Shown: piece by piece, positions 43,883 to 52,003 of the stretch | Layout of the letters: each line of letters opens with the position of its first letter | Numbering within the stretch: position 1 is the stretch's first letter | Origin: Lachnoclostridium sp. An131 | Lineage (GTDB): Bacteria > Bacillota > Clostridia > Lachnospirales > Lachnospiraceae | DNA: 64,000 nt | NCBI RefSeq assembly: GCF_002160825.1 | Contig: NZ_NFLI01000018.1 | Coordinates: 17,234-81,233 of the forward strand | Reading direction: 5' to 3' | The notes under the pieces: generated by a model | Seen by the model: only the letters and a program-made list of their open reading frames with translations | Told to the model about the DNA's origin: nothing | Database searches by the model: none | Made by a program: the position numbers and the translations under genes

Positions 43883-44899
43883 TCAGCAGTGCTCAATCAC
43901 AACCGCATGGGCGATGCCCGGCACGCTCTGCCCTTCATTGTAGCTTACTGTGGAAAGGAGCGCCCCGGTCGGCACAAAAAGAATCCGTTTCCACTCGCCT
44001 TTTTCCAGCTTTGGCAGAAGGTAAGCCGCAAGTGTCACTGCGGAGCAGGCGCAGCCGCTGCCCCCTGCATGGGTATCCTGAGCCTCCGGATCAAAGATCA
44101 GCATTCCGCAGTCCAGATGCTTTCCTGTCAGATCATACCCCCGCTTCCCAGCCAGTTCCAGCAGAATCGTCTGTCCCACACTCCCCAAATCACCGGTTAC
44201 AATGTGATCGTAATCCGAAGGCCGCCGGCCGAAATCCTCCAGATGCGTGCAAATCGTATCACAGGCTGCGGGCGCCATACAGGCTCCCATATTCATAGAA
44301 TCCTTCAGGCCATAGTCTATCACTCTCCCGGGAGTCGCTCCTGTGATGCGCGCTTTTCCGCCCGAACGGGCCAGTACAAACGCGCCGCTCCCTGTGACCG
44401 TCCAGGTAGCGGACAGAGGCCTCTGGCCGCCGTACTCCAGCGGATATCGAAACTGCTTCTCCGCGCTTCCAAAATGGCTGGAGGTCAGCGCCAGCACTGC
44501 CTCCGAATATCCTCCCTGTACCGTCATGGCGCCAAGCATCAGCGCCTCGCCTATGGTCGAACAGGCGCCGTACAGGCCAAACAGGGGCAGCTTCAAATCC
44601 ATTACCCCAAAGGATGTGGCAATGAGCTGCCCCAGCAAATCTCCCGAAAAAAGATACCGAACCGGCGGCACCCCTGATCCGGCTTTTTCCATAGCAAGCA
44701 GGGCCGCCTTTTTCTGAAGCGCGCTTTCCGCCTCCTCCCAAGAGGCCTGTCCCACCATAGGATCCTCCTCTATCTGGTCAAACAGCTTTCCCAGCGGCCC
44801 CTCGCTTTCCTTTTTTCCTACAACCGAGGCTGCGCTCACGATATGGGGCGCCTCCTGAAATTGAATACTCTGCTTTCCTACGATTGTCTCCACGCTCAA
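43883..44899 (-). CDS. spoVAD: Stage V sporulation protein AD
   Basis: 338 aa starting at TTG 44899 after AAGGA; GTG 44893 is an alternative. Thiolase-like fold without membrane segments. SpoVAD landmarks: GKQSIQF near the start, FGLYGACSTIGEAL (active-site-like Cys) and TTGDLG-like VTGDLGSVGQ. SpoVAD binds dipicolinic acid on the outer side of the spore inner membrane. It is separated from spoVAC by the AGCS symporter gene, an unusual arrangement. Confidence 0.93.
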   Translation of the reverse strand: MSVETIVGKQSIQFQEAPHIVSAASVVGKKESEGPLGKLFDQIEEDPMVGQASWEEAESALQKKAALLAMEKAGSGVPPVRYLFSGDLLGQLIATSFGVMDLKLPLFGLYGACSTIGEALMLGAMTVQGGYSEAVLALTSSHFGSAEKQFRYPLEYGGQRPLSATWTVTGSGAFVLARSGGKARITGATPGRVIDYGLKDSMNMGACMAPAACDTICTHLEDFGRRPSDYDHIVTGDLGSVGQTILLELAGKRGYDLTGKHLDCGMLIFDPEAQDTHAGGSGCACSAVTLAAYLLPKLEKGEWKRILFVPTGALLSTVSYNEGQSVPGIAHAVVIEHC

Positions 44900-44993
44900 T
44901 ATTTCCTTCCGTCCTTTCCGCAGATATCCTGGTGTTATTTTAACCGGGCAGATATATTTTATGCCTGAGGGAAGAAAAATATGACGGTAATAG

Positions 44994-45024
44994 AAAAAGA
45001 TGGCCTGAAGCAGTCTCGGCCATC
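44994..45024 (-). terminator. Terminator of the AGCS symporter gene
   Basis: GATGGCC-N12-GGCCATC followed on the minus strand by TTTTTCT. T-rich sequence also flanks the other side. It lies about 100 bp past the symporter stop and separates it from spoVAD. Confidence 0.75.
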
Positions 45025-45070
45025 CTTTCTGTTTTTTATATTTGGATTTGTTTTATTTCCGGCGTCTGTC

Positions 45071-45144
45071 CCGAAACACCAGGCTCCGGAGCTTCAGCCA
45101 CCCACCTCCGGAACACCAGGCTCCGGAGCTTCAGTCGTCCACCA
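45071..45144. repeat. Tandem 37-bp duplication at the 3' end of the AGCS gene
   Basis: Units 45071-45107 and 45108-45144 match at 32 of 37 positions. The second contains the last AGCS codons and its stop (45131); the first lies after the stop. Each unit includes the palindrome GCTCCGGAGC. Confidence 0.85.
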
Positions 45145-46528
45145 CCGGAACCTGCTCCTCATCCCAGGCGTCCAGATCGTTTATGTATTTCTTCGTTTCC
45201 TTTGAAATCACATTGGACAAAAGCAGTACAGCGATCAGGTTCGGAATCGCCATCAGAGCATTCAGGATATCCGCGATATCCCATACCATATCCAGCGCTA
45301 CCACCGGAGCAATCGCTGCTACAATCACATAAAGGGCCCTGTAAGGAATCAATCCCCTCTTTCCCGCAAAATACTCTACCGCACGTTCTCCGTAATAAGC
45401 CCAGCCAAGGACGGTGGAAAACGCAAAGCAGATGATGCCCAGGGTCAAAACAACGGGTCCGAAATACGGTATCTGCCCGAAGGCCAGAGTTGTCAGAATT
45501 CCGCCATCCGTGATTTCTCCCATATTAATGGCAGGATTCTTCATAATCGTAGTCACCAGCACAAGGCCTGTCATCAGGCATACCACTACCGTATCCCAGA
45601 AGGTACCTGTGGAGGACACGAGCGCCTGGCGCACAGGATTCCTCGTCTGCGCGGCTGCAGCTGCTATGGGCGCAGATCCCATACCGGACTCATTGGAAAA
45701 CAGTCCTCTGGCTGTACCATAGCGCATGGCTGTCATGATTCCGGTTCCCACCAGGCCGCCTGCTGCCGCTCCCGGCTGAAACGCAAGCCTGACAATCGTC
45801 TTGATCGCCGGAATGATAAAATCATAATTGATTCCCAAAATGATAATGCAGCCCAGCACATAGAAAACAGCCATAAAGGGAACCAGCTTCTCACATACAT
45901 TGGCGATAGACTTGATTCCTCCAAAGATTACAACCGCAGTCAGTGCCGCCACGATCAGGCCGACAATCCATCCCTGAACTCCTACATTTTCCTCTACAAT
46001 GTTTGCTATGGCGTTTACCTGGGTCGCGCAGCCGATTCCAAAGGACGCAATTCCGGCAAAGACGGCAAAGAGCATACCCAGAACAGCCCCGGGCTTTTTC
46101 CACTTGAGCCCTCTGGAAAGCGCGTACATGGCTCCCCCCTGCATACGGCCGTCCTTTTTCTTCACTCTGTATTTTACGGCAATCAGCGACTCCGCATACT
46201 TCGTCGCGATACCGAAAACTCCTGAGAGCCAGCACCAGAGCACCGCACCCGGTCCGCCCAGGGCGACTGCCGTACCTACGCCCACGATATTTCCCGTGCC
46301 AATCGTAGCCGCCAGCGCTGTAGTCAGCGCGCCGAAATTTGATACCTCACCCTCCGCGTCCGGATCCTTTGTCACTGACAGCTTAATCCCCCTGGTAATG
46401 GATTTCCACTGAATGAATCCCGTCTTAAAGGTCATAAAGATGTGTGTTCCCAGAAGCAGAATGATCAGCCACCAGCCCCAGACCGCATCGTCGATTGCAG
46501 TGATTACATTTCCGATCGTTTCCATCAT
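45131..46528 (-). CDS. AGCS-family Na+/amino-acid (alanine/glycine) symporter
   Basis: 465 aa from ATG 46528 (GAGGGA RBS); the longer frame to 46684 crosses the spoVAC terminator and is rejected. About eleven membrane segments. Family signature ATIGTGNIVGVGTAVALGGPGAVLW near residue 90 and NESGMGSAPIAAAAA in the middle. Imports alanine or glycine with sodium. It stands between spoVAC and spoVAD with terminators on both sides, so it is its own unit. A role in supplying L-alanine or glycine around sporulation or germination is conceivable, inference only. Confidence 0.93.
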   Translation of the reverse strand: MMETIGNVITAIDDAVWGWWLIILLLGTHIFMTFKTGFIQWKSITRGIKLSVTKDPDAEGEVSNFGALTTALAATIGTGNIVGVGTAVALGGPGAVLWCWLSGVFGIATKYAESLIAVKYRVKKKDGRMQGGAMYALSRGLKWKKPGAVLGMLFAVFAGIASFGIGCATQVNAIANIVEENVGVQGWIVGLIVAALTAVVIFGGIKSIANVCEKLVPFMAVFYVLGCIIILGINYDFIIPAIKTIVRLAFQPGAAAGGLVGTGIMTAMRYGTARGLFSNESGMGSAPIAAAAAQTRNPVRQALVSSTGTFWDTVVVCLMTGLVLVTTIMKNPAINMGEITDGGILTTLAFGQIPYFGPVVLTLGIICFAFSTVLGWAYYGERAVEYFAGKRGLIPYRALYVIVAAIAPVVALDMVWDIADILNALMAIPNLIAVLLLSNVISKETKKYINDLDAWDEEQVPVVDD

Positions 46529-46639
46529 AACCATTCCCTCACTCTCTTCCGGCGTTTCAGGCTTCCGCCGGAAAGCTTCTCCTGCTCGAAGAGACACCTG
46601 CCGGAGATTCTGCCACGCGGAATCTCTTTGAAAAGCAAA

Positions 46640-46668
46640 AAGAGCATCGGCAAACTGTCGATGCTCTT
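46640..46668 (-). terminator. Terminator after spoVAC
   Basis: AAGAGCATCG-N9-CGATGCTCTT, perfect 10-bp stem, followed on the minus strand by TTTTTGCTTTT. Ends the spoIIA-spoVAA-AB-AC transcript. Confidence 0.9.
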
Positions 46669-46741
46669 CACTTCGCTTTACCATGATACTAGTTTAATGC
46701 ACTGTATGGAAAAATGCAATCCTTTTCTTTCTGATCCGCTT

Positions 46742-47317
46742 TCAGAAGACCCCTGCCAGTCCCAGAATCCAGTAAATCAGCCCCAGGATCCAGCTCGTAA
46801 AGATTCCGTACAGAATCACCGGCCCCGCAATCGTAAAGATCTTGCAGCCGATCCCAAAGACCTGCCCTTCCTTCTGATACTCGATAGCCGGCGCAGCCAC
46901 GCTGTTCGCAAAGCCGGTGATCGGCACCAGCGCTCCCGCGCCTCCCCATTTCGCAATCTGCGGGAAAATATTGAGGCCGGTCAAAATCACGCTTGCCAGC
47001 ACCAGCGCCACAGAGCACCAGGCGCCTGCCGCGTCCTTTTCCAGCCCGATACTCCCCGCGTAATTCAGAATCCCCTGGCCGATACAGCAGATGACGCCTC
47101 CTGTCACGAAGGCCTTCAGCATCTGCAGGCCCAGGCTGTGGGTGGGCGTCACCTGTTTTACATATTCGCCGTACTGCTGCTTATCCGGCTCGTTCAGCTG
47201 CACATCCGGCGGAATCACCGGCCCGGATCCCGGCTGAACGCCCGGCCGTCCCGCCTGTCCTTCTCCTGGCTGCTCCCGCCTGTTCTTCCCCTGCTCATGC
47301 TCCATAAATTCTTTCAT
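46742..47317 (-). CDS. spoVAC: Stage V sporulation protein AC
   Basis: 191 aa, longer than the usual ~150 because of a hydrophilic Gln/Gly/Pro-rich N-terminal extension (1-50). The conserved body begins YVKQVTPTHSLGLQMLKAFVTGG and has several membrane segments with GAGALVPITGFANSV. SpoVAC is the mechanosensitive channel component of SpoVA. Start 47317 has RBS AAGGAT; ATG 47305 is possible. Last gene before a terminator. Confidence 0.92.
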   Translation of the reverse strand: MKEFMEHEQGKNRREQPGEGQAGRPGVQPGSGPVIPPDVQLNEPDKQQYGEYVKQVTPTHSLGLQMLKAFVTGGVICCIGQGILNYAGSIGLEKDAAGAWCSVALVLASVILTGLNIFPQIAKWGGAGALVPITGFANSVAAPAIEYQKEGQVFGIGCKIFTIAGPVILYGIFTSWILGLIYWILGLAGVF

Positions 47318-47344
47318 GCCATATATCCTTTCTGACTGCCGTTC

Positions 47345-47764
47345 CTAAAATCGGCAGAAATAAAAAATAAGAGCTCCTGCAGTCCGTCCCAGCGCCATGC
47401 TGGCTATCAAAAGCTCCAGTCCTCTGCGCAGATCCATGCGGCGTGCAAAGATCGGTATGATATTGATAATCTCTGTCAGTGCCATCGCCCAGGCGCCCAC
47501 AAAAATTCCGGCAAAAATACCGAAAATACCCACGCCTGCATCGCCGAAGGGCAGGGACGGCGAATAGATGCTCACCAGATTTCCCAGGATACCGCCTGCC
47601 GCCACTGCGTCCTCGTACAGAAGAATATACCGGGCCGTATGGGTCTGATCGGCAAACTTGGCCACCAGGCCAAGGGCAATAATCAGCGCAAACAGGCCGC
47701 CTGCCACCGCCAGCCCGCTGCACAGGCCCACAGCCGCCATCAGCGCTTCCTTCCACCAGATCAT
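47345..47764 (-). CDS. spoVAB: Stage V sporulation protein AB
   Basis: 139 aa, four hydrophobic segments, SpoVAB-like GLAVAGGLFALIIALGLV and YEDAVAAGGILGN. Starts with an ATGA overlap on spoVAA, so the two are coupled. Membrane part of the SpoVA complex; its exact role is not known. Confidence 0.88.
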   Translation of the reverse strand: MIWWKEALMAAVGLCSGLAVAGGLFALIIALGLVAKFADQTHTARYILLYEDAVAAGGILGNLVSIYSPSLPFGDAGVGIFGIFAGIFVGAWAMALTEIINIIPIFARRMDLRRGLELLIASMALGRTAGALIFYFCRF

Positions 47765-48429
47765 GCTCCGTTCTTCTCCTCCTGACCTTCCTCTTTTTTG
47801 TGTGCGCCGTTCCGGTCGGCCGTCTTAATCAGGGTCGTGTTCACATCATCCTCGTAAAGCCGCATTTCTACTTCGATGGGCGTCGGTTCTTTGGAAAGCC
47901 GTCTCCCTCCGATGTGGTTGAAAAAGGCGATGATTCCGACTGAAAGTCCCAGCGAGTATGTCAGCTCCAGAATCGTAAATCCGTCAGACTGCTGTCCTGT
48001 CATCAGAGTATAAAATTTGTCAAACAGGCTGACTGTAGACACGTCATTATTGAACGCCATGATGGAAAAGGCAGAGCCAAAAAAGCAGATCAGGCAGACA
48101 AAAGCTGCCTTTGCGATAGCGGCAAGAGTATTTTCCTCTCTCTTTGTGGAATATTCCACCACAAAATCCTCTTCGCCCAGATTCTGAATCTCCAGGCCTG
48201 GATAGACGGCCTGAACCTTTTCAATCACATCCATGACAGAGAGGACTGTCCGCGCTGCACAGGAGCGCTTTCCCGGGCGGGCGTGATCAAAGACATACAG
48301 CTTCTCCGTTTTCAGCCTGTTCAGGATCTTCGGATCGGAGCATCTCATCTGTGCGGCCTCTCCCAGCGTGAGCGTTCTGTTGTATGTCCTGATATTTTTT
48401 TCCAGCTTTACATACAGAATTTCATTCAT
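47761..48429 (-). CDS. spoVAA: Stage V sporulation protein AA
   Basis: 222 aa. An N-terminal cytoplasmic domain (about 1-85, YVKLEKNIRT, LTLGEAAQMRCSD) precedes two membrane segments (about 100-125 and 150-170) and a polar tail. Layout and place before spoVAB match SpoVAA. Coupled by ATGA overlaps to the 63-aa gene before it and to spoVAB after it. Confidence 0.88.
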   Translation of the reverse strand: MNEILYVKLEKNIRTYNRTLTLGEAAQMRCSDPKILNRLKTEKLYVFDHARPGKRSCAARTVLSVMDVIEKVQAVYPGLEIQNLGEEDFVVEYSTKREENTLAAIAKAAFVCLICFFGSAFSIMAFNNDVSTVSLFDKFYTLMTGQQSDGFTILELTYSLGLSVGIIAFFNHIGGRRLSKEPTPIEVEMRLYEDDVNTTLIKTADRNGAHKKEEGQEEKNGA

Positions 48430-48617
48430 AGCCGAACGCCTCTCGCCATCCTGCTTCTTCCTAGAAAACAGGCTTCTTCCGGCAGCTCATGATAGACAAG
48501 CGTGCCGTCCGTGATCGTCTTCTCCTCTTCTCTGCCGGAGACATACCAGATGACGCCGAAGATCACTGCCGCGAGCGTTATGGAAATCAGCCATACACGA
48601 TACTTTGTATGATTCAT
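48426..48617 (-). CDS. 63-aa membrane protein between sigF and spoVAA
   Basis: Starts at ATG 48617 behind a strong AAGGAGGA; the longer frame is not needed. One membrane helix (about 6-26), then a polar tail with HELPEEACFLGRSRM. Its stop overlaps the spoVAA start (ATGA), so it is a real, translated gene of the operon. Not recognised; not part of the B. subtilis spoIIA/spoVA order. Probably forespore-expressed. Confidence 0.72.
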   Translation of the reverse strand: MNHTKYRVWLISITLAAVIFGVIWYVSGREEEKTITDGTLVYHELPEEACFLGRSRMARGVRL

Positions 48618-48673
48618 CGCTCTTCCTCCTTCTGCTCCCAGTATGTCCCGCGCCATGCGGAAATATGCGTCCT

Positions 48674-49387
48674 TTACATCTTCTCTTTCAGCGCTGAAAG
48701 AATTTTTTTCTCAAGCCGGGAGACCTGCACCTGCGACATGCCAAGCTCACTGGCTACCTGTGTCTGCGTTCTGTCGTGGAAAAAGCGCAGAACAATCAGG
48801 CGGCGCTCCTTCGGGTCCAGGGAGGAAAGAAGCTCTTCCAGCAGAATGCGGCGCAGCAGCGCCTCCTGCTCGTCCTTTCCCTGCTCTACCCTCTCCATCA
48901 GGCTGACTCCTTCGCCGTCTCCCTGGGAAATCACCTTCTGCAGGGACTCTACCTCCGTGCAGCTGTCCATGGCCTGCACCAGCTCCTCCGGCTCTACCCG
49001 GAGACGCCCTGCCAGCTCGTCCACCCCCGGCTCCTCCCCCCTTTCCATCAGAAGCTGTTCGCGGAGCCTCGCTGCTTTTACCGCCAACTCCTTTAAGGAG
49101 CGGCTGACCTTAATCATGCTGTCGTCTCTCAGGAACCTTTTTATTTCCCCTGCAATCATGGGAACGGCATAGGTGGAAAAGCGCACGCCAAAGCTCAAAT
49201 CAAAGCGGTCGACAGCCTTCACCAGGCCTACCGCCCCGATCTGAAAGAGATCCTCTGCTTCCACGCCTCTCCCCAGAAAGCGCTTCACCACATGATGGAT
49301 CAGTCCCATGTTTTCCTCTATCAGTATATCGCGGGCTGCTTTATCTCCGTCCTGTGACCTCCGAATCAGCTCCTCCGTGCGATCCAT
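48674..49387 (-). CDS. sigF: RNA polymerase sigma-F factor
   Basis: 237 aa. Sigma-70 regions are clear: region 2 (DILIEENMGLIHHVVKRF, then DLFQIGAVGLVKAVDRFDLSFGVRFSTYAVPMI), region 3, and region 4 (LDPKERRLIVLRFFHDRTQTQVASELGMSQVQVSRLEKKIL). Order spoIIAA-spoIIAB-sigF identifies it as sigma-F, the first forespore-specific sigma factor. Starts 2 bp after spoIIAB. Confidence 0.96.
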   Translation of the reverse strand: MDRTEELIRRSQDGDKAARDILIEENMGLIHHVVKRFLGRGVEAEDLFQIGAVGLVKAVDRFDLSFGVRFSTYAVPMIAGEIKRFLRDDSMIKVSRSLKELAVKAARLREQLLMERGEEPGVDELAGRLRVEPEELVQAMDSCTEVESLQKVISQGDGEGVSLMERVEQGKDEQEALLRRILLEELLSSLDPKERRLIVLRFFHDRTQTQVASELGMSQVQVSRLEKKILSALKEKM

Positions 49388-49389
49388 GC

Positions 49390-49818
49390 TTACGCCTCTT
49401 GGGATTTGATCCGCTTTTTCATGTGAACCGCCGTGCCCTTTCCCGGCTCCGACTCTACCTGCACCTCATCCATAAATGCCTCCATGAAAAGGAACCCCAT
49501 GCCCGAGCGCTCCAGCTCCGGCCGTGTGGTATACAGCGGCTCCATGGCCTTTTCGATATCCGCAATCCCGGTTCCTTTATCCTCCACGGTAATCCGCAGC
49601 CAGTCGTCCTCTATCTCGCCCGTAATCACAATTTTATGTACCTCGCCCAGGTATCCGTGTATGATGGCGTTCGTCACGGCTTCCGACACCGCTGTCTTCA
49701 CATCGGCCACCTCCTCCATGCTGGGATTCATCTGCGTCATAAACGCAGCCACAGTCACCCTTGCAAAGGCCTCATTGGCCGAAATACTGTCGAATTCCAG
49801 ACGCATCTCATTCCTCAT
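49390..49818 (-). CDS. spoIIAB: Anti-sigma-F factor SpoIIAB
   Basis: 142 aa, GHKL ATPase/kinase. N box EVADVKTAVSEAVTNAIIHGY, G1 box VEDKGTGIAD and G2 box GMGFLFMEAFMDEV are present. Binds sigma-F and phosphorylates SpoIIAA. Overlaps spoIIAA by ATGA. Confidence 0.96.
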   Translation of the reverse strand: MRNEMRLEFDSISANEAFARVTVAAFMTQMNPSMEEVADVKTAVSEAVTNAIIHGYLGEVHKIVITGEIEDDWLRITVEDKGTGIADIEKAMEPLYTTRPELERSGMGFLFMEAFMDEVQVESEPGKGTAVHMKKRIKSQEA

Positions 49819-50180
49819 TGTTCCTCTCCTCCCTGCATTCTTTCTACCGGAATCACCTTCATCACGCCGGACATCAGCAAAATTCTCTCCACCCTGCCCC
49901 GCACCTGCACAGCCTTCACTGTACCTCCCAGCGCCTGCATGATCTTATATCTGCCCATCAGCATGCCGATTCCTGAGCTGTCGCAGAAAACAGTTGCGGA
50001 AAAATCAAAGATAATTTCCCGGATATCCCTGGTTCTTACCAGCTCGTCTGCCCGGGCGCAGATCTGCTCCGCGCTGTGATGATCAAGCTCCGCCGGGACC
50101 GGAATCCTTAAGGTCCCGTTTTCTGCCTTCATGCCGGCTGCCGGCCCCGCGCCGGCAGCCCGGTTCTTTTTCCGTTTCAT
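49815..50180 (-). CDS. spoIIAA: Anti-sigma-F factor antagonist SpoIIAA
   Basis: 121 aa from ATG 50180 (GAGAGG RBS); GTG 50201 is less likely. STAS domain with the phosphorylatable Ser in FCDSSGIGMLMGRYK. Longer than B. subtilis SpoIIAA by a basic, Ala/Gly-rich N-terminal extension of about 17 residues (MKRKKNRAAGAGPAAG); an internal ATG after it would give the usual length. Releases sigma-F when dephosphorylated. First gene of the spoIIA operon. Confidence 0.95.
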   Translation of the reverse strand: MKRKKNRAAGAGPAAGMKAENGTLRIPVPAELDHHSAEQICARADELVRTRDIREIIFDFSATVFCDSSGIGMLMGRYKIMQALGGTVKAVQVRGRVERILLMSGVMKVIPVERMQGGEEQ

Positions 50181-50277
50181 ACTGCCTCTCACTTTCGCCA
50201 CTCCTCCATTTCTGCCTGATACTGCACTCCGCCTGAAATCATCCTGCCCAGGATTACGTTTCTCCTGAGATCAGAAA

Positions 50278-50305
50278 AGGGACATACCTTTCGGTATGTC
50301 CCTTG
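50278..50305 (-). terminator. Terminator after the zinc-ribbon TPR gene
   Basis: AAGGGACATACC-TTTC-GGTATGTCCCTT, perfect 12-bp stem, followed on the minus strand by TTTTCTGA. Ends the valS operon just before spoIIAA. Confidence 0.88.
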
Positions 50306-50351
50306 CTCCAGGGCTTCTCCTGTGTTTTTTACGTATCTGTGTTTTCTGTCT

Positions 50352-51806
50352 TTACTGTGCCGCAGTTCCGGCGCTTTCACCCGTGTCCTCTGTCTGATCT
50401 TCTGTATTCTCCTGCTGAACCAGCGGCTGCAGCCGCGCTATGGCATTGTTTGAATAGGTCGCCCGCTGAGTTCCGGGATAGGCGTCCGCAAATCTCTGGA
50501 ACATCTCCAGAGCCTCCGCGTTCTGGCCCAGATTCTCATAGGAACGCGCCAGATAATAGAGCGCATAGCCGTCGCTGTAGCGTTCGTCATAATCGACCAC
50601 CCGCTGCAGATTTGTGACTGCTTCCTCATAATTCTGCGCATCGTAGGCGGCAGAGCCTGCGTCAAACAACGCCTGTATCTCATCCGCGTGCACGCTGCCA
50701 TAGATCTGGTTATAAAGCGTTCTCGCATTGTCGGAGAGCTGATCCGGATCCACCTGATCCAGAGACGCTTCCGCTCCTTCCGTATCCTCTGCCTGAAGGC
50801 TTGTATAGGCGTCTATCAGAAGCTCATAGCTGCTTCCGCTCTCCTCCGCTGTCTCCTCCTCGGATTCCGCATTGCCCTGCAGGGCGTCAAGCTGGCTCTG
50901 AAGCTCGTTGATCTCCGTCTGCCGCGCCGCCAGCTGGTCGCTGTACTCCCGAATCTGGTCAGAGGTCTCGCTGCGCACCGACTGTACCTTGGCAGGAACC
51001 GCCAGGAACCACATCAGGGCCACGCCCACCACCAGACCGATGAAAATATTCAAAATCACGTTAACACCGGTATTTTCCTTGTAGGCGGCAGGCATAATAA
51101 TCGTCTCGTTGCCGCTTGTATAGGAGATAATATCCGGATTTTTTGAGTCCTTTTTCTCCTTCTCAGCCTTCTGGGAGCGTCCTGCCGGCTTTCCGGTCAG
51201 TTCCTCCAGCTCTGCCTGATAATGGAGGGAAATGTTATCTGTCTGATCGATCGCGAGGGCCCTGCGGAGCTCCCGTCCCGCTCTCTCATACTCTTCCGTC
51301 TTGATATAGAGGAGGGCGAGAAGCTGATGCGCCTTCACCAGCTTCGGATTCAGGGAAAGCACCTTCTTCAGCTGGATGATGGCCAGATCCTCGCTGCCCT
51401 GCTGACAGTACAGCAGAGACTGGTTATATTTCTTTATCGTCTGGTTGATTGTGTCAAGCCTGGCCGGATTCGCCTGGATCGCATTGATGTACTCATCCGC
51501 GATATTTTTATCCGGCTCCAGGTTCTTGCTGATAATCCACTCGGTCAGGGCAGAAACGACATCCCCTACCTCAAAACAGATCAGGCCCAGCAGATTTCTG
51601 GCCTGTATATTATTTTTATTCAGTTCCAGGCTGTACCGCAGATCCTCCGCTGCTCCGGAGAGATTGCGCACCTTCGCCTTCTCCAGTCCCATATTGTAGT
51701 AGGTGTTGGACAGGCGTATCAGCTTGCTGTAAATCTTAATCTCTGTCCCGCAGGAGCTGCAGTAGCCGGGATCCGTCAGCACCGCTCCACATTTAATACA
51801 ACGCAT
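50352..51806 (-). CDS. Zinc-ribbon, TPR membrane protein
   Basis: 484 aa from ATG 51806 (GAGGAGGA, 6 nt); a TTG upstream is less likely. The N terminus is a zinc ribbon: CIKC...CSSC (residues 3-20). TPR helices fill about 25-210 (AAEDLRYSLELNKNN, AIIQLKKVLSLNPKL, AGRELRRALAIDQTD). A basic linker, one membrane helix (about 262-283), a short coiled coil (QLAARQTEINELQSQLDAL) and outside TPR units follow (YEEAVTNLQRVVDYDERYSDGYA). Seems to join cytoplasmic and extracytoplasmic TPR scaffolds. Function unknown. Confidence 0.85.
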   Translation of the reverse strand: MRCIKCGAVLTDPGYCSSCGTEIKIYSKLIRLSNTYYNMGLEKAKVRNLSGAAEDLRYSLELNKNNIQARNLLGLICFEVGDVVSALTEWIISKNLEPDKNIADEYINAIQANPARLDTINQTIKKYNQSLLYCQQGSEDLAIIQLKKVLSLNPKLVKAHQLLALLYIKTEEYERAGRELRRALAIDQTDNISLHYQAELEELTGKPAGRSQKAEKEKKDSKNPDIISYTSGNETIIMPAAYKENTGVNVILNIFIGLVVGVALMWFLAVPAKVQSVRSETSDQIREYSDQLAARQTEINELQSQLDALQGNAESEEETAEESGSSYELLIDAYTSLQAEDTEGAEASLDQVDPDQLSDNARTLYNQIYGSVHADEIQALFDAGSAAYDAQNYEEAVTNLQRVVDYDERYSDGYALYYLARSYENLGQNAEALEMFQRFADAYPGTQRATYSNNAIARLQPLVQQENTEDQTEDTGESAGTAAQ

Positions 51807-51853
51807 AGATTCCTCCTCTGACAAAAATTCCTCTTCCCGGTCCTTTTTGTCCC

Positions 51854-52003
51854 TTAATAGCGGCTGCCGCCCTTCATTTCCTTCAGCATCTCATCCAGAA
51901 GATCCGCTACATCCTTCGGTTTATTCTTGTATACGTTATCTTCTACCTGCTCCACCTCAAGGCTCGGATGAAATTTTTTCAGCTCTTCCTCAAAATCAAT
52001 CAT
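51854..52003 (-). CDS. 49-aa acidic/basic ORF translationally coupled to folC
   Basis: ATG 52003 overlaps the last 8 bp of folC, with GGAGG inside the folC end (AAGGAGGTCCGCACATG). The product MIDFEEELKKFHPSLEVEQ... is soluble, helical, highly charged, and ends KEMKGGSRY. Codon use and the coupled RBS argue for a real gene. Not recognised. Confidence 0.68.
   Translation of the reverse strand: MIDFEEELKKFHPSLEVEQVEDNVYKNKPKDVADLLDEMLKEMKGGSRY

Noticed and set aside
43304..44677. 457-codon plus-strand frame opposite spoVAD-spoVAE
   Set aside because: No motif, and both minus genes are clear sporulation proteins.
46529..46684. N-terminal extension of the AGCS symporter
   Set aside because: It would cross the spoVAC terminator hairpin; ATG 46528 has a good RBS and starts the normal family N terminus.
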